From positions 124,001 to 188,000 of the forward strand of contig NZ_BCQP01000016.1 of the NCBI RefSeq assembly GCF_001552135.1: a stretch of 64,000 nt of DNA, written 5' to 3'. Below, piece by piece: positions 33,862-42,368 of this stretch. A program made the position numbers and the translations under genes. Position 1 is the stretch's first letter. Every line of letters begins with the position of its first letter. The notes beneath the pieces are model-generated. The model worked only from the letters and a program-made list of their open reading frames with translations, did not search any database and was not told the DNA's origin. Source of the DNA: Actinomadura chibensis NBRC 106107 (GTDB lineage Bacteria > Actinomycetota > Actinomycetes > Streptosporangiales > Streptosporangiaceae).

Positions 33862-35220
33862 CTACTTCTGCGATCCCGCGAAGTCGGCCAGCTCCTTGAG
33901 CCCCTGGTCGGACGACTTCTTCCCGAGGACGACCTCCTGCAGCACCGCGCACGCCATGTCGGCGAACTTGGGGTACCAGGCGCGGGTGGTGACGGGGCCG
34001 AGGGGCACGGTCTTGGCGAGCTGCGCGGTGAGGGCGTCCACGTCGGCCCACTTCGCCCACGACTTGAGGACGGCCGGGTCGGAGTCGACGCTCTTGTACC
34101 CGCTGGACAGCCCGAGCGCCGTGGCGACCAGGTTCTTCGGCACGTGGTAGGAGCCGTCCTTGCCCGCGCCGCCGAGGTAGTCGATGACCGTCCCGGCGTT
34201 CTTCTCGCCCTCCGTCCCGTACGAGAGCATCCAGTACGCGCCGAAGCTGTGCGTCTGGTGGGTCTTGCCGGGCATGGCGACGTTTTTGACGGCCTTGGCC
34301 GCCGAGCTCTGCTTCGGGTCCTTCCATCCGACGACCTGCGCCTGGTAGCGCATCGAGAAGCTGCTCTTGCCGCCGCCGAAGATGTTGGTCACGCCGCCGT
34401 AGTCGGTGGTGAACAGGTCCTTCGGGACGAGGCCCTCGGAGTACAGCGTCCGCCAGCGCTCCAGGGTGGCGCGCGCGACGGCGTTCCCTTCGAGGACCGG
34501 CTTGCCGGACGGGTCGAACAGCGACCCGCCGCCCTCCGACGCCACCTCGGCGGCGAACTGGTGCCACATCAGGAACGCGTACTTGATCCAGTACGGCGAG
34601 TACGGCGTCTGGCTGATCCCCTTCGACTTCAGCTCCCGCGCCTGCTCCAGGAACTCGTCCCAGGTCTTGGGCGCGGACGCGTCGATCTTCTTCAGGTGGT
34701 CGGTGTTGACCACGAACAGCTCCGCGCCCTGGAAGTAGGGCAGCGCGTAGATCTCGCCGTCCGGGCCCTTGAGCGCGTCGGCCACGCCGGGGTTCATGTT
34801 CGCGACGAGCTTGTCGAGGCCCGGCAGGTCCTTGAGCGAGCGGACCCACTGGTTCTTCGACCACGACTCCAGGTAGCCCTCGTCCGCGAACAGCACGTCG
34901 TAGGAGGCGTTGCCGCCCGCGAGCTGCTGGTTGGTCACGGTGAGGTAGTCCTGCGCGACGTAGGACGTGCCGAGCTTGAGCGGCGAGTAGTTGGCGTTGA
35001 AGTAGTCCACGTACGGCTTGAACAGCGGGCCGACCGCGGCGTCGTGGTGCATCTGGAGGTCGTTGGGGTCGCCGCCGTCGTCGCCCGACCCGCAGGCCGT
35101 CAGCAGGCCCGGGCCGAGCCCGGCGGCGACGCCGAGCGCCACCGTGCCGCGGAGGAAGGAACGCCGGGTGAGCCGCGTGGACGCGGTGCCGGTCGCGCTG
35201 CTGGTTGCCCTGCTTGTCAT
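33862..35220 (-). CDS. Extracellular solute-binding lipoprotein (family 1)
   Basis: A 452-residue binding protein of the sugar type. The N-terminus has a twin-arginine signal (TRRSFLRG) followed by a hydrophobic core and a lipobox ending LLTAC, so it is probably exported by Tat and anchored as a lipoprotein. The mature part has the two-lobe pattern of MalE-like proteins (TWDEFLEQARELK, GGGSLFDPSGKPV, FGGGKSSFSMRYQAQ). It should determine substrate choice for the importer; linkage to a deacylase suggests an acylated amino acid or amino sugar. Confidence 0.92.
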   Translation of the reverse strand: MTSRATSSATGTASTRLTRRSFLRGTVALGVAAGLGPGLLTACGSGDDGGDPNDLQMHHDAAVGPLFKPYVDYFNANYSPLKLGTSYVAQDYLTVTNQQLAGGNASYDVLFADEGYLESWSKNQWVRSLKDLPGLDKLVANMNPGVADALKGPDGEIYALPYFQGAELFVVNTDHLKKIDASAPKTWDEFLEQARELKSKGISQTPYSPYWIKYAFLMWHQFAAEVASEGGGSLFDPSGKPVLEGNAVARATLERWRTLYSEGLVPKDLFTTDYGGVTNIFGGGKSSFSMRYQAQVVGWKDPKQSSAAKAVKNVAMPGKTHQTHSFGAYWMLSYGTEGEKNAGTVIDYLGGAGKDGSYHVPKNLVATALGLSSGYKSVDSDPAVLKSWAKWADVDALTAQLAKTVPLGPVTTRAWYPKFADMACAVLQEVVLGKKSSDQGLKELADFAGSQK

Positions 35221-35257
35221 GGTCTGCTCCGTTGTGCTCTCGGTGCGTCGGGGACTC

Positions 35258-36811
35258 TCATGCCGCGCGCAGGACCTTCCCCGCGCGCCGACCGGTGGGG
35301 CGGAAGTTGTCGATGGCGGGTTCGCCGTTCACGAAGACCCAGCGCATGAGGTCCGGATAGGCGTACTCGGTGGCCGCGCGGTCCGCGAAACGCGCGGCGC
35401 GGGCCGGGTCGGCGACGGCGATGTCGGCGAACGCTCCGGGCTGGAGCGTTCCACGTCCGGCCAGGCGCAGCCGCCGGGCCGGGACGGTCGCGAGGTGCGC
35501 CACCGCGCGGTCGAGCGGCGCCCGGCCGAGCAGGGCGGGCGCGAGGACCTCGGCCGTGCTCGCCAGGTTGCGCGGGTGCTCGTGCCGCGCCTGCTCGGCC
35601 GTCATCAGCCAGCCGTCGCTGCCGTGCATGGCGGCGGGGTGGGCGGACACGCGGGCGAGGTCGTCCCGCGAGGCGGCCGGGACGGTCATGGTGAGGCTCT
35701 CCCCCTCGGCGAGGATCAGCTCCAGCAGGACGTCCACGGCGTCCCGGCCGAGGTCGGCCGCGTACTCGGGCAGCGCCCGGCCGGACGCCTCGGGCCGCGT
35801 CCCGGACCGGCCGACGATGATCTCGTCCGGGCGGAACTGGGCCGCGCCGTCCAGGTGGCGGAGCAGCCGCAGCCGCTCGGCGCCCTCCCGGGCCCGCTCG
35901 CGCAGCAGCCGCCAGCCGCCGTCCAGCGAGCCGGGCGGGAGCAGGCTGGACACGCCGGTGCTGCCCGAGGTGTAGGGGTAGTAGTCGACGGCGACCTCGA
36001 CGGCGCCGCGCTCGTTGGCCTCGTCGACCATCGCGAGGGTCGTCTCGGTGCGGCCCCAGTTGGCCTTGCCGAGCGCCTTGTGGTGCGAGATCTGCAGGTC
36101 GACCCCGGCGCCCTCGGCGGTGGAGATCGCCTCGGCGACGGACGCGACCAGGCCGTCGCGCTCGTCGCGCAGGTGGGTCGCGTAGAAGCGGCCCGTCCCG
36201 CGCAGCGGCGCGATGACCCGGCGCAGCTCGTCGGCGGCGGCGAACCGTCCTGGCGTGTAGACGAGGCCGCTGGAGACGCCGAACGCGCCCTGCTCCAGCC
36301 CGTCGGCGACGAGCCGCCGCATCGCGGCGACGGCGTCGTCGGACGGCGGCCGCGGGGCCGAGCCGACGACGTGCTCCCGGACGGCGCCGAGCCCGACGAG
36401 CGGCGCGACGTTGACGCCCGTTCCGATCGACTCCAGGTGCTCGGCGTAGGAGGCGAGGTCGGCGAACCCGCGGTCGAGCCGGGAGCTGAAGAACGACCCG
36501 AACCCGATGCTGGACGGGGGCAGCGGGAACGGCGAGAAGCCGCAGTTCCCGGTGACGTCCGTGGTCACGCCCTGGTGCAGGCGGGACAGGGCGTCCGGGT
36601 CGTGCTGGAGCGTGAAGTCGCTGTGGGTGTGCATGTCCACGAACCCCGGCAGGACGAGCAACCCCGTGGCGTCGAATACCGTGGCGCCGCGCGGCGGCTC
36701 GACGCGCGCCGCCAGCGCCGTCACCCGCTCACCCTCGATGAGCAGGTCGAGCACCGCGTCCGTCCCGGTGCCGGGGTCGACCACGCGACCGCCACGGATG
36801 ATCTTCACCAC
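35258..36811 (-). CDS. N-acyl-D-amino-acid deacylase (amidohydrolase)
   Basis: A 517-residue metal-dependent amidohydrolase. All metal ligands of D-aminoacylases are recognisable: HTH at 61-63 (VDMHTHSDF), Cys90 (TGNCGFSPFP), His214 (YATHLRDE), His in SHHK (about 244) and Asp400 (HGSDGW). It removes an acyl group from N-acyl-D-amino acids or related compounds in the cytoplasm. GTG at 36811 fits homologue length and leaves a dyad at 36823-36854 outside the gene; a longer frame to 36847 lacks an RBS. It heads the operon that continues with the ABC importer, and is divergent from iclR. Confidence 0.87.
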   Translation of the reverse strand: MVKIIRGGRVVDPGTGTDAVLDLLIEGERVTALAARVEPPRGATVFDATGLLVLPGFVDMHTHSDFTLQHDPDALSRLHQGVTTDVTGNCGFSPFPLPPSSIGFGSFFSSRLDRGFADLASYAEHLESIGTGVNVAPLVGLGAVREHVVGSAPRPPSDDAVAAMRRLVADGLEQGAFGVSSGLVYTPGRFAAADELRRVIAPLRGTGRFYATHLRDERDGLVASVAEAISTAEGAGVDLQISHHKALGKANWGRTETTLAMVDEANERGAVEVAVDYYPYTSGSTGVSSLLPPGSLDGGWRLLRERAREGAERLRLLRHLDGAAQFRPDEIIVGRSGTRPEASGRALPEYAADLGRDAVDVLLELILAEGESLTMTVPAASRDDLARVSAHPAAMHGSDGWLMTAEQARHEHPRNLASTAEVLAPALLGRAPLDRAVAHLATVPARRLRLAGRGTLQPGAFADIAVADPARAARFADRAATEYAYPDLMRWVFVNGEPAIDNFRPTGRRAGKVLRAA

Positions 36812-36822
36812 TGTCTCTGCGT

Positions 36823-36854
36823 TCCATTCTGTGGTTTCGAATTCCACTCAATGG
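36823..36854. promoter_or_regulatory. Probable IclR operator between divergent operons
   Basis: CCATT (36823-36827) and AATGG (36850-36854) flank the 17-base element GTGGTTTCGAATTCCAC (36831-36847), itself an imperfect palindrome with GTGG/CCAC ends and a TTCGAA core. It lies in the A/T-richer gap between the deacylase and iclR starts. Local autoregulation and control of both operons by IclR is the simplest model. Confidence 0.5.
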
Positions 36855-36915
36855 GATGTTGTGGCAACCTAATGTCGCTGCCGGTCCCCGGTCAAGGCAT
36901 TCTTTGGAGGCGTCC

Positions 36916-37662
36916 GTGGTGCAAGTGGTCGATCGCGTCGGTGCGCTGCTCGCCGCGTTCAGTCAGGAGGAACCCGTCCTCGGCCTGGCCGAATGCGCCG
37001 AGCGGGCGGGGCTCAGCAAGAGCTCGGCGCACCGGTTGCTGAGCGGGCTCGCCGAGATCGGGCTCGTCGAGCGCGACCCCGCGGGCAACTGGCAGATCGG
37101 CGAGCTGCCGCTGCGGCTGGCCGCGATCCGGCTGTCGCACCGCAACATGCGGCGGGAGGCGGTGGCCGCGCTGGTCGAGCTCGGCCGGCGGTTCGACGCC
37201 GCCACCGCGTTCTCCGTCCCGAACGGCGACGAGATGGTCTACGTCGAGCGCACCGACAGCAGCATCCCGTTCGCGCCGAGCGCGCGGCTCGGCGGCACCG
37301 CGCCGATCTGGGAGGGCGCGGCCGGGCGCGCGGTCCTCGCCCGGCTGGACGCCGACCGCAGGCGCGACCTGTGCGCCGGGCCCGGCTGGTCCGCGCTGCC
37401 CGCGGACGTCCGCGCCCAGATCACCGAGGACGTCGAGCAGTCCATCACCCGCGGCTACTCGGTCGACCGCGGCCAGTTCTTCGACGGCATCGCCGGGGTC
37501 GCCTCGGCGCTCGGCCCGCCGGGGCAGCCGGCCGCCGCGCTCAGCCTGATCGTCTCGGTCGAGCGGATGTCGCCCGACCTGGAGCGCGAGATGGGACGCG
37601 CGGTCAGCGAGCTGGCCAAGGAGATCACCGGGAAGGCCGTCCTGCCGGGGGCGGGCTCGTGA
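36916..37662 (+). CDS. IclR family regulator
   Basis: A 248-residue regulator. The N-terminal winged helix contains GLAECAERAGLSKSSAHRLLSGLAEIGLVER. The C-terminal effector-binding GAF-like domain has VYVERTDS, GGTAPIWEGAAGRAVLA and GYSVDRGQFFDGIAGVASAL. IclR proteins often control catabolic operons in response to a pathway intermediate. GGAGG at 36906-36910 allows GTG at 36916 or 36919. Its stop overlaps the next gene's GTG (GTGA), so it is cotranscribed with the catabolic genes it probably controls. Confidence 0.92.
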   Translation: MVQVVDRVGALLAAFSQEEPVLGLAECAERAGLSKSSAHRLLSGLAEIGLVERDPAGNWQIGELPLRLAAIRLSHRNMRREAVAALVELGRRFDAATAFSVPNGDEMVYVERTDSSIPFAPSARLGGTAPIWEGAAGRAVLARLDADRRRDLCAGPGWSALPADVRAQITEDVEQSITRGYSVDRGQFFDGIAGVASALGPPGQPAAALSLIVSVERMSPDLEREMGRAVSELAKEITGKAVLPGAGS

Positions 37663-38768
37663 CCGGCGGCTGGACGGCCGCGTGCGCGGACGGCGGCCCG
37701 CCGACGCCGTTCCTCGCGCTGCACCATCCGCGCCTTCTCGCGAACATCGGCGACGTGGCCGCGCGGGTGGCGGGGCACGGCGGGCGGTCCACCCCGCACC
37801 AGAAGACCCACAAGAGCGCCGAGATCGCCAAGGCGCAGGTCGCGGCCGGGGCGACCCGCGCGACCGTCGCGACCGCCGCCGAGGCCGGGCTCGCCTTCGA
37901 CGCGGGGTTCGGGTCGGTGCTCGTCGCGTACCCGCCCGTCCCGGGCGAGCGCACGCGGGCGCTGGCCGCGCTGACCGAGCGCGGCCGGGTCGCCGTCACG
38001 TGCTCGCGTCCCGAGCACGTCGGCGCGCTCGCGGCGACCGGCGCGGACTTCGACGTCTACTGGGAGATCGACTCCGGGACGAAGCGGCTCGGCACCGCGC
38101 CCGGCCGGGCCACCGCCGACGCCGTCGCCGCCTCCGCGTTCGGCGCGCGCGTCCGGCTGCGCGGGCTGATGACCTTCGCCGGGCACGCCTACGCCGCCAC
38201 CGGCGCCGCCGGGCTGGCCGCCGTCCGCGACCAGCAGGACGACGCCCTGGAGAGCACCCGCGAAGCCCTCGCCGAACGCGGTCTCGCCGGGCGCGGCGCC
38301 GAGGCGCCCGTGCTCAGCGTCGGCGTCACCCCGCTGGCCCGCCTGGAGTCCGGCCGCGCGGACGAGTACCGCTACGGCAACTACGTCTTCTACGACGCGA
38401 CCCAGGTCGCGCTCGGCGGCCCGGCCGCGGCCGAGTGCGCGCTCGCGGTGGTCAGCACGGTCGTGGACGTCCCGGCGCCGGACCGGCTCGTCCTGGACGC
38501 CGGTTCCAAGAGCCTGCCCGCCGAGCGGATGACGCCGCTCACCCCGGGCTTCGGACTGGTGGACGGCCATCCCGGGATCGTGATCGAGAAGCTCTACGAG
38601 GAGCACGGGCTCGCCGGGTCGGCGGAGCCGCACGGGCTGGCGCCGGGCGACCGCGTCGCCGTCGTCCCCAACCACGCCTGCACAGCGGTGAACCTGTTCA
38701 CCCAGTACGCGGTGTACGACGGGACATCCTTCGTCGACACCTGGCCCATCCGGGCACGCCGGGTCTGA
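37659..38768 (+). CDS. D-serine dehydratase / D-threonine aldolase family PLP enzyme
   Basis: A 369-residue fold-III PLP enzyme. The Schiff-base Lys is in TPHQKTHK (Lys49), substrate-domain segments GLMTFAGHAY and YRYGNYVFYD follow, and the metal site near residue 338-340 reads PNHACTAVN. In characterised relatives a His-x-Cys pair binds zinc in D-serine dehydratase, while D-threonine aldolase uses His-x-Asp; the His-Ala-Cys here favours dehydratase/deaminase chemistry. That would yield a 2-oxo acid and ammonia from a 3-hydroxy-D-amino acid. Translation is coupled to iclR. Confidence 0.88.
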   Translation: MTGGWTAACADGGPPTPFLALHHPRLLANIGDVAARVAGHGGRSTPHQKTHKSAEIAKAQVAAGATRATVATAAEAGLAFDAGFGSVLVAYPPVPGERTRALAALTERGRVAVTCSRPEHVGALAATGADFDVYWEIDSGTKRLGTAPGRATADAVAASAFGARVRLRGLMTFAGHAYAATGAAGLAAVRDQQDDALESTREALAERGLAGRGAEAPVLSVGVTPLARLESGRADEYRYGNYVFYDATQVALGGPAAAECALAVVSTVVDVPAPDRLVLDAGSKSLPAERMTPLTPGFGLVDGHPGIVIEKLYEEHGLAGSAEPHGLAPGDRVAVVPNHACTAVNLFTQYAVYDGTSFVDTWPIRARRV

Positions 38769-38779
38769 GAGGAGAACCC

Positions 38780-39718
38780 ATGACAGCGGTGAAAGAGCGG
38801 CTCTCGGCCGGACCCGGCCTGGACCTCGACGTCGTCCGGTTCGGCTCGGGCGGCGGCCCGGCCGTGACGGTCCTCGGCGGCGTGCACGGCGACGAGCTGG
38901 AGGGCGTCCTCGCCGCGTACCGGCTGGCGGACGAGCTGGCCTCGGCGAACGTCCACGGGACGGTGACCGTCCTGCCCCGCGCCAACCCGCCCGCGCTCGC
39001 GGCGGGCACCCGGCACGGCGACGGCGGCGTCAACCTCGCCCGCGTCTTCCCCGGCGACCCCGGCGGCGACGCGAGCGCGCGCATCGCCCACGCGATCGCC
39101 CGCGAGCTGATCGAGCCCTGCGACCTGCTGGTCGACCTGCACTCCGCCGGGCGCCGCTACCGGATGCCGCCGATGTGCGGGTTCGGCGCGGACCGCACGC
39201 TCGGCGGCCGCCCGCTGCTGGACGCGGCCCGCACCACGCCGTTCCCGTACCTGTGGGCGCACGCGTCGGTCGCGCCCGGCCGGTCCGTCAGCCACGCCGA
39301 CGCGCTCGGCAAGCCGTGGGCCTACTTCGAGAGCGGCGGAGGCGGCGCGCTGCGCGAGGCCGACCTCGACCGCTACGTGCGGGGGGCGCTGCGCCTCCTG
39401 GAAGCGGTGGGCGCGATCGAGCCGGTCTCCTTCGCGGGCCCGCCGCCCGGACGCCAGACGATCGTCACGGGCGGGGACGGCGACACCGACACCGGTGTCC
39501 TGTTCACCACGGCGGGCGCGTTCGTGTCGTCCGTCGCGGCCGGGGACGCGGTCGGCGCCGGGCAGCCGATCGGCGCCGTGTACGACGACGGCGGGCGGGC
39601 GGCCGAGGTCGTGCGGGCCGCGTCGTCCGGGATCGTCATGATGCTGCGGCACGAGCTGCGCGTGGAGCCCGGCGAGGTCGCCGCGATCGTCGCCGGGGCG
39701 GGCCGCCGTGCGGCTTGA
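38780..39718 (+). CDS. Succinylglutamate desuccinylase/aspartoacylase-like hydrolase
   Basis: A 312-residue M14-related zinc hydrolase. GGVHGDELEG supplies His36 and Glu39, and LVDLHSAGRRYR supplies the third zinc His with the following Arg-rich loop; the general base Glu is probably in AYFESGGGG. A C-terminal beta domain (residues about 220-312) ends with the RHELRVEPGEVAAIV hairpin. It would remove an acyl group from an N-acyl amino acid, giving this cluster a second deacylase besides the amidohydrolase. GAGAGGAG precedes the ATG. Confidence 0.87.
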   Translation: MTAVKERLSAGPGLDLDVVRFGSGGGPAVTVLGGVHGDELEGVLAAYRLADELASANVHGTVTVLPRANPPALAAGTRHGDGGVNLARVFPGDPGGDASARIAHAIARELIEPCDLLVDLHSAGRRYRMPPMCGFGADRTLGGRPLLDAARTTPFPYLWAHASVAPGRSVSHADALGKPWAYFESGGGGALREADLDRYVRGALRLLEAVGAIEPVSFAGPPPGRQTIVTGGDGDTDTGVLFTTAGAFVSSVAAGDAVGAGQPIGAVYDDGGRAAEVVRAASSGIVMMLRHELRVEPGEVAAIVAGAGRRAA

Positions 39719-40427
39719 CGCGTCGGTCGACCTGGTCGGCGGCGGACGGCTCGGGCCGGGGCTCAGCAACGCCTACGACTCCAACGTCTACCTGCTGCGC
39801 GGCGACGACGGCGGCTGGCTCGTCGACACCGGGAGCGGCCTCGACCAGGAGGTGCTGCTCGGACGCGTCCAAGCGGCGCTCGGCGGGCGGCGGCTGCGCG
39901 GCGCCGTGATCACGCACGCGCACGCCGACCACGCGGGCGGCGCCGCCGGGCTCGCCGCGCGGGGCGTCGCCGTCGCCGCCGGTCCGCGCACGGCCGAGCT
40001 GGTGCGGGACGGCGCCCCCGGCCCGCTCGGGCTCACGGCCGCGCTGCGCGCCGGGATCTACCCGTCCGACTACCGGTTCGCGCCCTGCCCGGACGTGCGG
40101 GCGACCGGCTCGGCCGACCTCGGCCCGCTCCGGGCGCTGCCGACGCCGGGGCACAGCGCCGACCACACGTCCTACCTGTTCACCGCGGGCGGCACGACCT
40201 ACGCCTGCACCGGCGACCTGCTGTTCGCCCGGGGCCGGACCGTGCTGCCGGGCGCCGCGGACGCCGACGTCCAGGAGCTGCGGCGGTCGCTGGAACGGCT
40301 CCGCGACGCGCGCCCGGACGTCCTGCTGCCCGGCCACGGCACGCCCGTCATGGCGGACGCGTCCTGGCACATCGAGCAGGCCCTCGCCGCCTTCGACCTG
40401 GGCCGCCTGCCCACCTCCTTCACCTGA
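39708..40427 (+). CDS. MBL-fold metallo-hydrolase
   Basis: A 239-residue metallo-beta-lactamase-fold hydrolase. The metal motifs are THAHADHAGG, PTPGHSADHTSY, TGDLLF and LLPGHGTP in the expected order, consistent with a binuclear glyoxalase II/lactonase-like site. It could open a thioester or lactone formed in the pathway. The GTG start at 39708 lies within the end of the preceding deacylase gene (11-base overlap), indicating one polycistronic unit. Confidence 0.88.
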   Translation: MRLDASVDLVGGGRLGPGLSNAYDSNVYLLRGDDGGWLVDTGSGLDQEVLLGRVQAALGGRRLRGAVITHAHADHAGGAAGLAARGVAVAAGPRTAELVRDGAPGPLGLTAALRAGIYPSDYRFAPCPDVRATGSADLGPLRALPTPGHSADHTSYLFTAGGTTYACTGDLLFARGRTVLPGAADADVQELRRSLERLRDARPDVLLPGHGTPVMADASWHIEQALAAFDLGRLPTSFT

Positions 40428-40441
40428 CCCGAGGAACCTCC

Positions 40442-41191
40442 ATGAGCAGAAGCGTGATCGTCACCGGCGGCGGAGGCGGCATCGGATCCGCCATCACCCG
40501 GCGGCTCGCCGCCCCCGGCCGGACCGTCGTCGTCTTCGAGGCCGGGCCGGGCGCGGTCGAACGCGCCCGCGCCGACCTCGGGACGGCGGCCGACGTGCGG
40601 GCGGTCGACGCGGGCGACCCGGCCGCGATCACCGCCGCCGTCGCCGCGGTCGCGGCCGAGCACGGGCCGCCGGAGATCCTCGTGAACTGCGCGGCCGTGA
40701 CCGGCGTCCCGGCCAAGGCGCCCCTGCTCGACACCTCCGACGAGCTGCTGGCGCGCGTCCTCGCCGTCAACACCGTCGGGCCGTTCACCTGCGCCCGGGA
40801 GGCCGCCCGGCACATGGTCGCGGCGGGCGGCGGCGTCATCGTCAACATCGGGTCGATCGCCGCGCACCGGGGGCAGCTCGACGCGTCCGCCTACACCGTC
40901 AGCAAGTCGGCCATGACCGGGCTGACGCGGGCCCTCGCGATGGAGCTCGGGCCGTCCGGCGTCAGGGTCGTGCAGGTCGACCCGGGCGACATCAGCACTC
41001 CCGGCAGCGACCGGCTCGTCGAGCTCATCGAGGCCGACGGGGCGCGGTCGGGCGTCTCGGGGCTGCCGCCGGTCGGGCGGCGCGGCCGTCCCGAGGAGAT
41101 CGCCGAGGTGGTCGCGTTCCTCTGCTCGCCGGGGGCCTCGTTCGTCTCCGGCACCCAGATCGTCGTCGACGGCGGATACCTCGCCGGATAG
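40442..41191 (+). CDS. Short-chain dehydrogenase/reductase (FabG-like)
   Basis: A 249-residue classical SDR. TGGGGGIG binds NAD(P), and NIGSIAAHRG followed by AYTVSKSA gives the catalytic Ser, Tyr and Lys. The C-terminal SGTQIVVDGGYLAG strand is typical of tetrameric classical SDRs. In this context it may oxidise or reduce the hydroxyl or carbonyl of an amino-acid or sugar-acid intermediate. It starts 14 bases after the MBL gene. Confidence 0.9.
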   Translation: MSRSVIVTGGGGGIGSAITRRLAAPGRTVVVFEAGPGAVERARADLGTAADVRAVDAGDPAAITAAVAAVAAEHGPPEILVNCAAVTGVPAKAPLLDTSDELLARVLAVNTVGPFTCAREAARHMVAAGGGVIVNIGSIAAHRGQLDASAYTVSKSAMTGLTRALAMELGPSGVRVVQVDPGDISTPGSDRLVELIEADGARSGVSGLPPVGRRGRPEEIAEVVAFLCSPGASFVSGTQIVVDGGYLAG

Positions 41192-41201
41192 GGGCCCTCT
41201 C

Positions 41202-42236
41202 ATGATCGACCTTCGCTCCGACGTCATGACGCTGCCCACCGAGGGCATGCTGCGCGCGATGACCACCGCCCCGCTCGGCGACGAGCAGGTGCGCGAGGAC
41301 CCGACCGTCCGCGCCCTGGAGGACGACCTGACCGGCATGCTCGGCCAGGAGGCGGCGGTGTTCGTCCCGTCGGCCACCATGGCCAACCAGATCGCGATGC
41401 TGTGCCAGGTGGAGCGCGGCCAGGAGATCGTCGGCGAGCGGCACAGCCACATGTTCCGCTACGAGGCGGGCGGCCCCGCCTTCCTCGCCGGGGCCGTCGT
41501 CACCGGGCTGCCCGGGACGGCCGGGGTGTTCACCGGGGCGCAGGTGCGCGCGACCGCCCAGGTCGGCGACTCCGAGCACCGGCCCCGCACCGCGCTCGCC
41601 CTCGTCGAGGACACGCACAACGTCTCCGGCGGGCGCGCCTGGCCGACCGCCGCCCTGGACGACCTCTACGACACCTGCGACGAGCTCGGGCTCGCCGTCC
41701 ACATCGACGGGGCGCGGCTGTTCAACGCGTCCGTGGCGCTGGACGTCCCGCCCGACCGGATCACCGCGCGGGCCCGGACCGTCGCCGTCTGCTTCTCCAA
41801 GGGCCTCGGCTGCCCGGCGGGCGCGGCGCTCGTCGGGCGCGCCGACGTCCTCGCCCCGGCCCGCCGGATCCGGCAGATGCTCGGCGGCTCGCTGCGCCAG
41901 GCGGGCGTCCTCGCGGGCGCCGCCCGCTACGCGCTCAGGCACAACATCGCCCGACTGGCCGACGACCACGCCAACGCCCGCACCTTCGCCACGCTGCTGG
42001 CCGAAGGAGGACTGCCGGTCGACCCCGCCGACGTGGACACGAACTTCGTCTTCCTGGACGTCGCGTCCCTCGGCCTCGACCGCGGCGCCGCGCAGGAGCG
42101 GCTCCGCTCCCACGGCGTCCTGTGGTCGAACGCGCATCATCCGGGCGTGCTGCGCGCGGTCACCTTCCTCGGACGGTCGGAGGAGGACGTCCGTACCGCC
42201 GCCGCCCGGACCGTGAAGGCACTGACCACCGCCTGA
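41202..42236 (+). CDS. Low-specificity L-threonine aldolase
   Basis: A 344-residue fold-I PLP enzyme. It begins with the family hallmark IDLRSDVMTLPT, has EDTHNVSGGR and HIDGARLFNA, and carries the PLP Lys in CFSKGLGCPAG. It cleaves L-3-hydroxy-amino acids to glycine and an aldehyde. A fold-III D-specific enzyme and a fold-I L-specific aldolase in the same operon suggest processing of both stereochemical series. The aldehyde product could feed the ALDH of the divergent operon. Confidence 0.92.
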   Translation: MIDLRSDVMTLPTEGMLRAMTTAPLGDEQVREDPTVRALEDDLTGMLGQEAAVFVPSATMANQIAMLCQVERGQEIVGERHSHMFRYEAGGPAFLAGAVVTGLPGTAGVFTGAQVRATAQVGDSEHRPRTALALVEDTHNVSGGRAWPTAALDDLYDTCDELGLAVHIDGARLFNASVALDVPPDRITARARTVAVCFSKGLGCPAGAALVGRADVLAPARRIRQMLGGSLRQAGVLAGAARYALRHNIARLADDHANARTFATLLAEGGLPVDPADVDTNFVFLDVASLGLDRGAAQERLRSHGVLWSNAHHPGVLRAVTFLGRSEEDVRTAAARTVKALTTA

Positions 42237-42368
42237 ACGCGCCCTGTATGCTCCGGGCATGTCGCCGGGTCCTGGGTTCCCCGCGCCGCGGTGCGGCGAG
42301 GTTCATCGGCCGCCGGAGAGGTCCGCCGCGCTCGGCGGCGTGCCGCCGGCGCGGCGCGCGGGGCTCTC

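Noticed and set aside
30900..35220. A dedicated maltose/trehalose importer
   Set aside because: The four subunits are CUT1-type but no glycosidase or sugar kinase is linked; the linked genes are deacylases and PLP enzymes.
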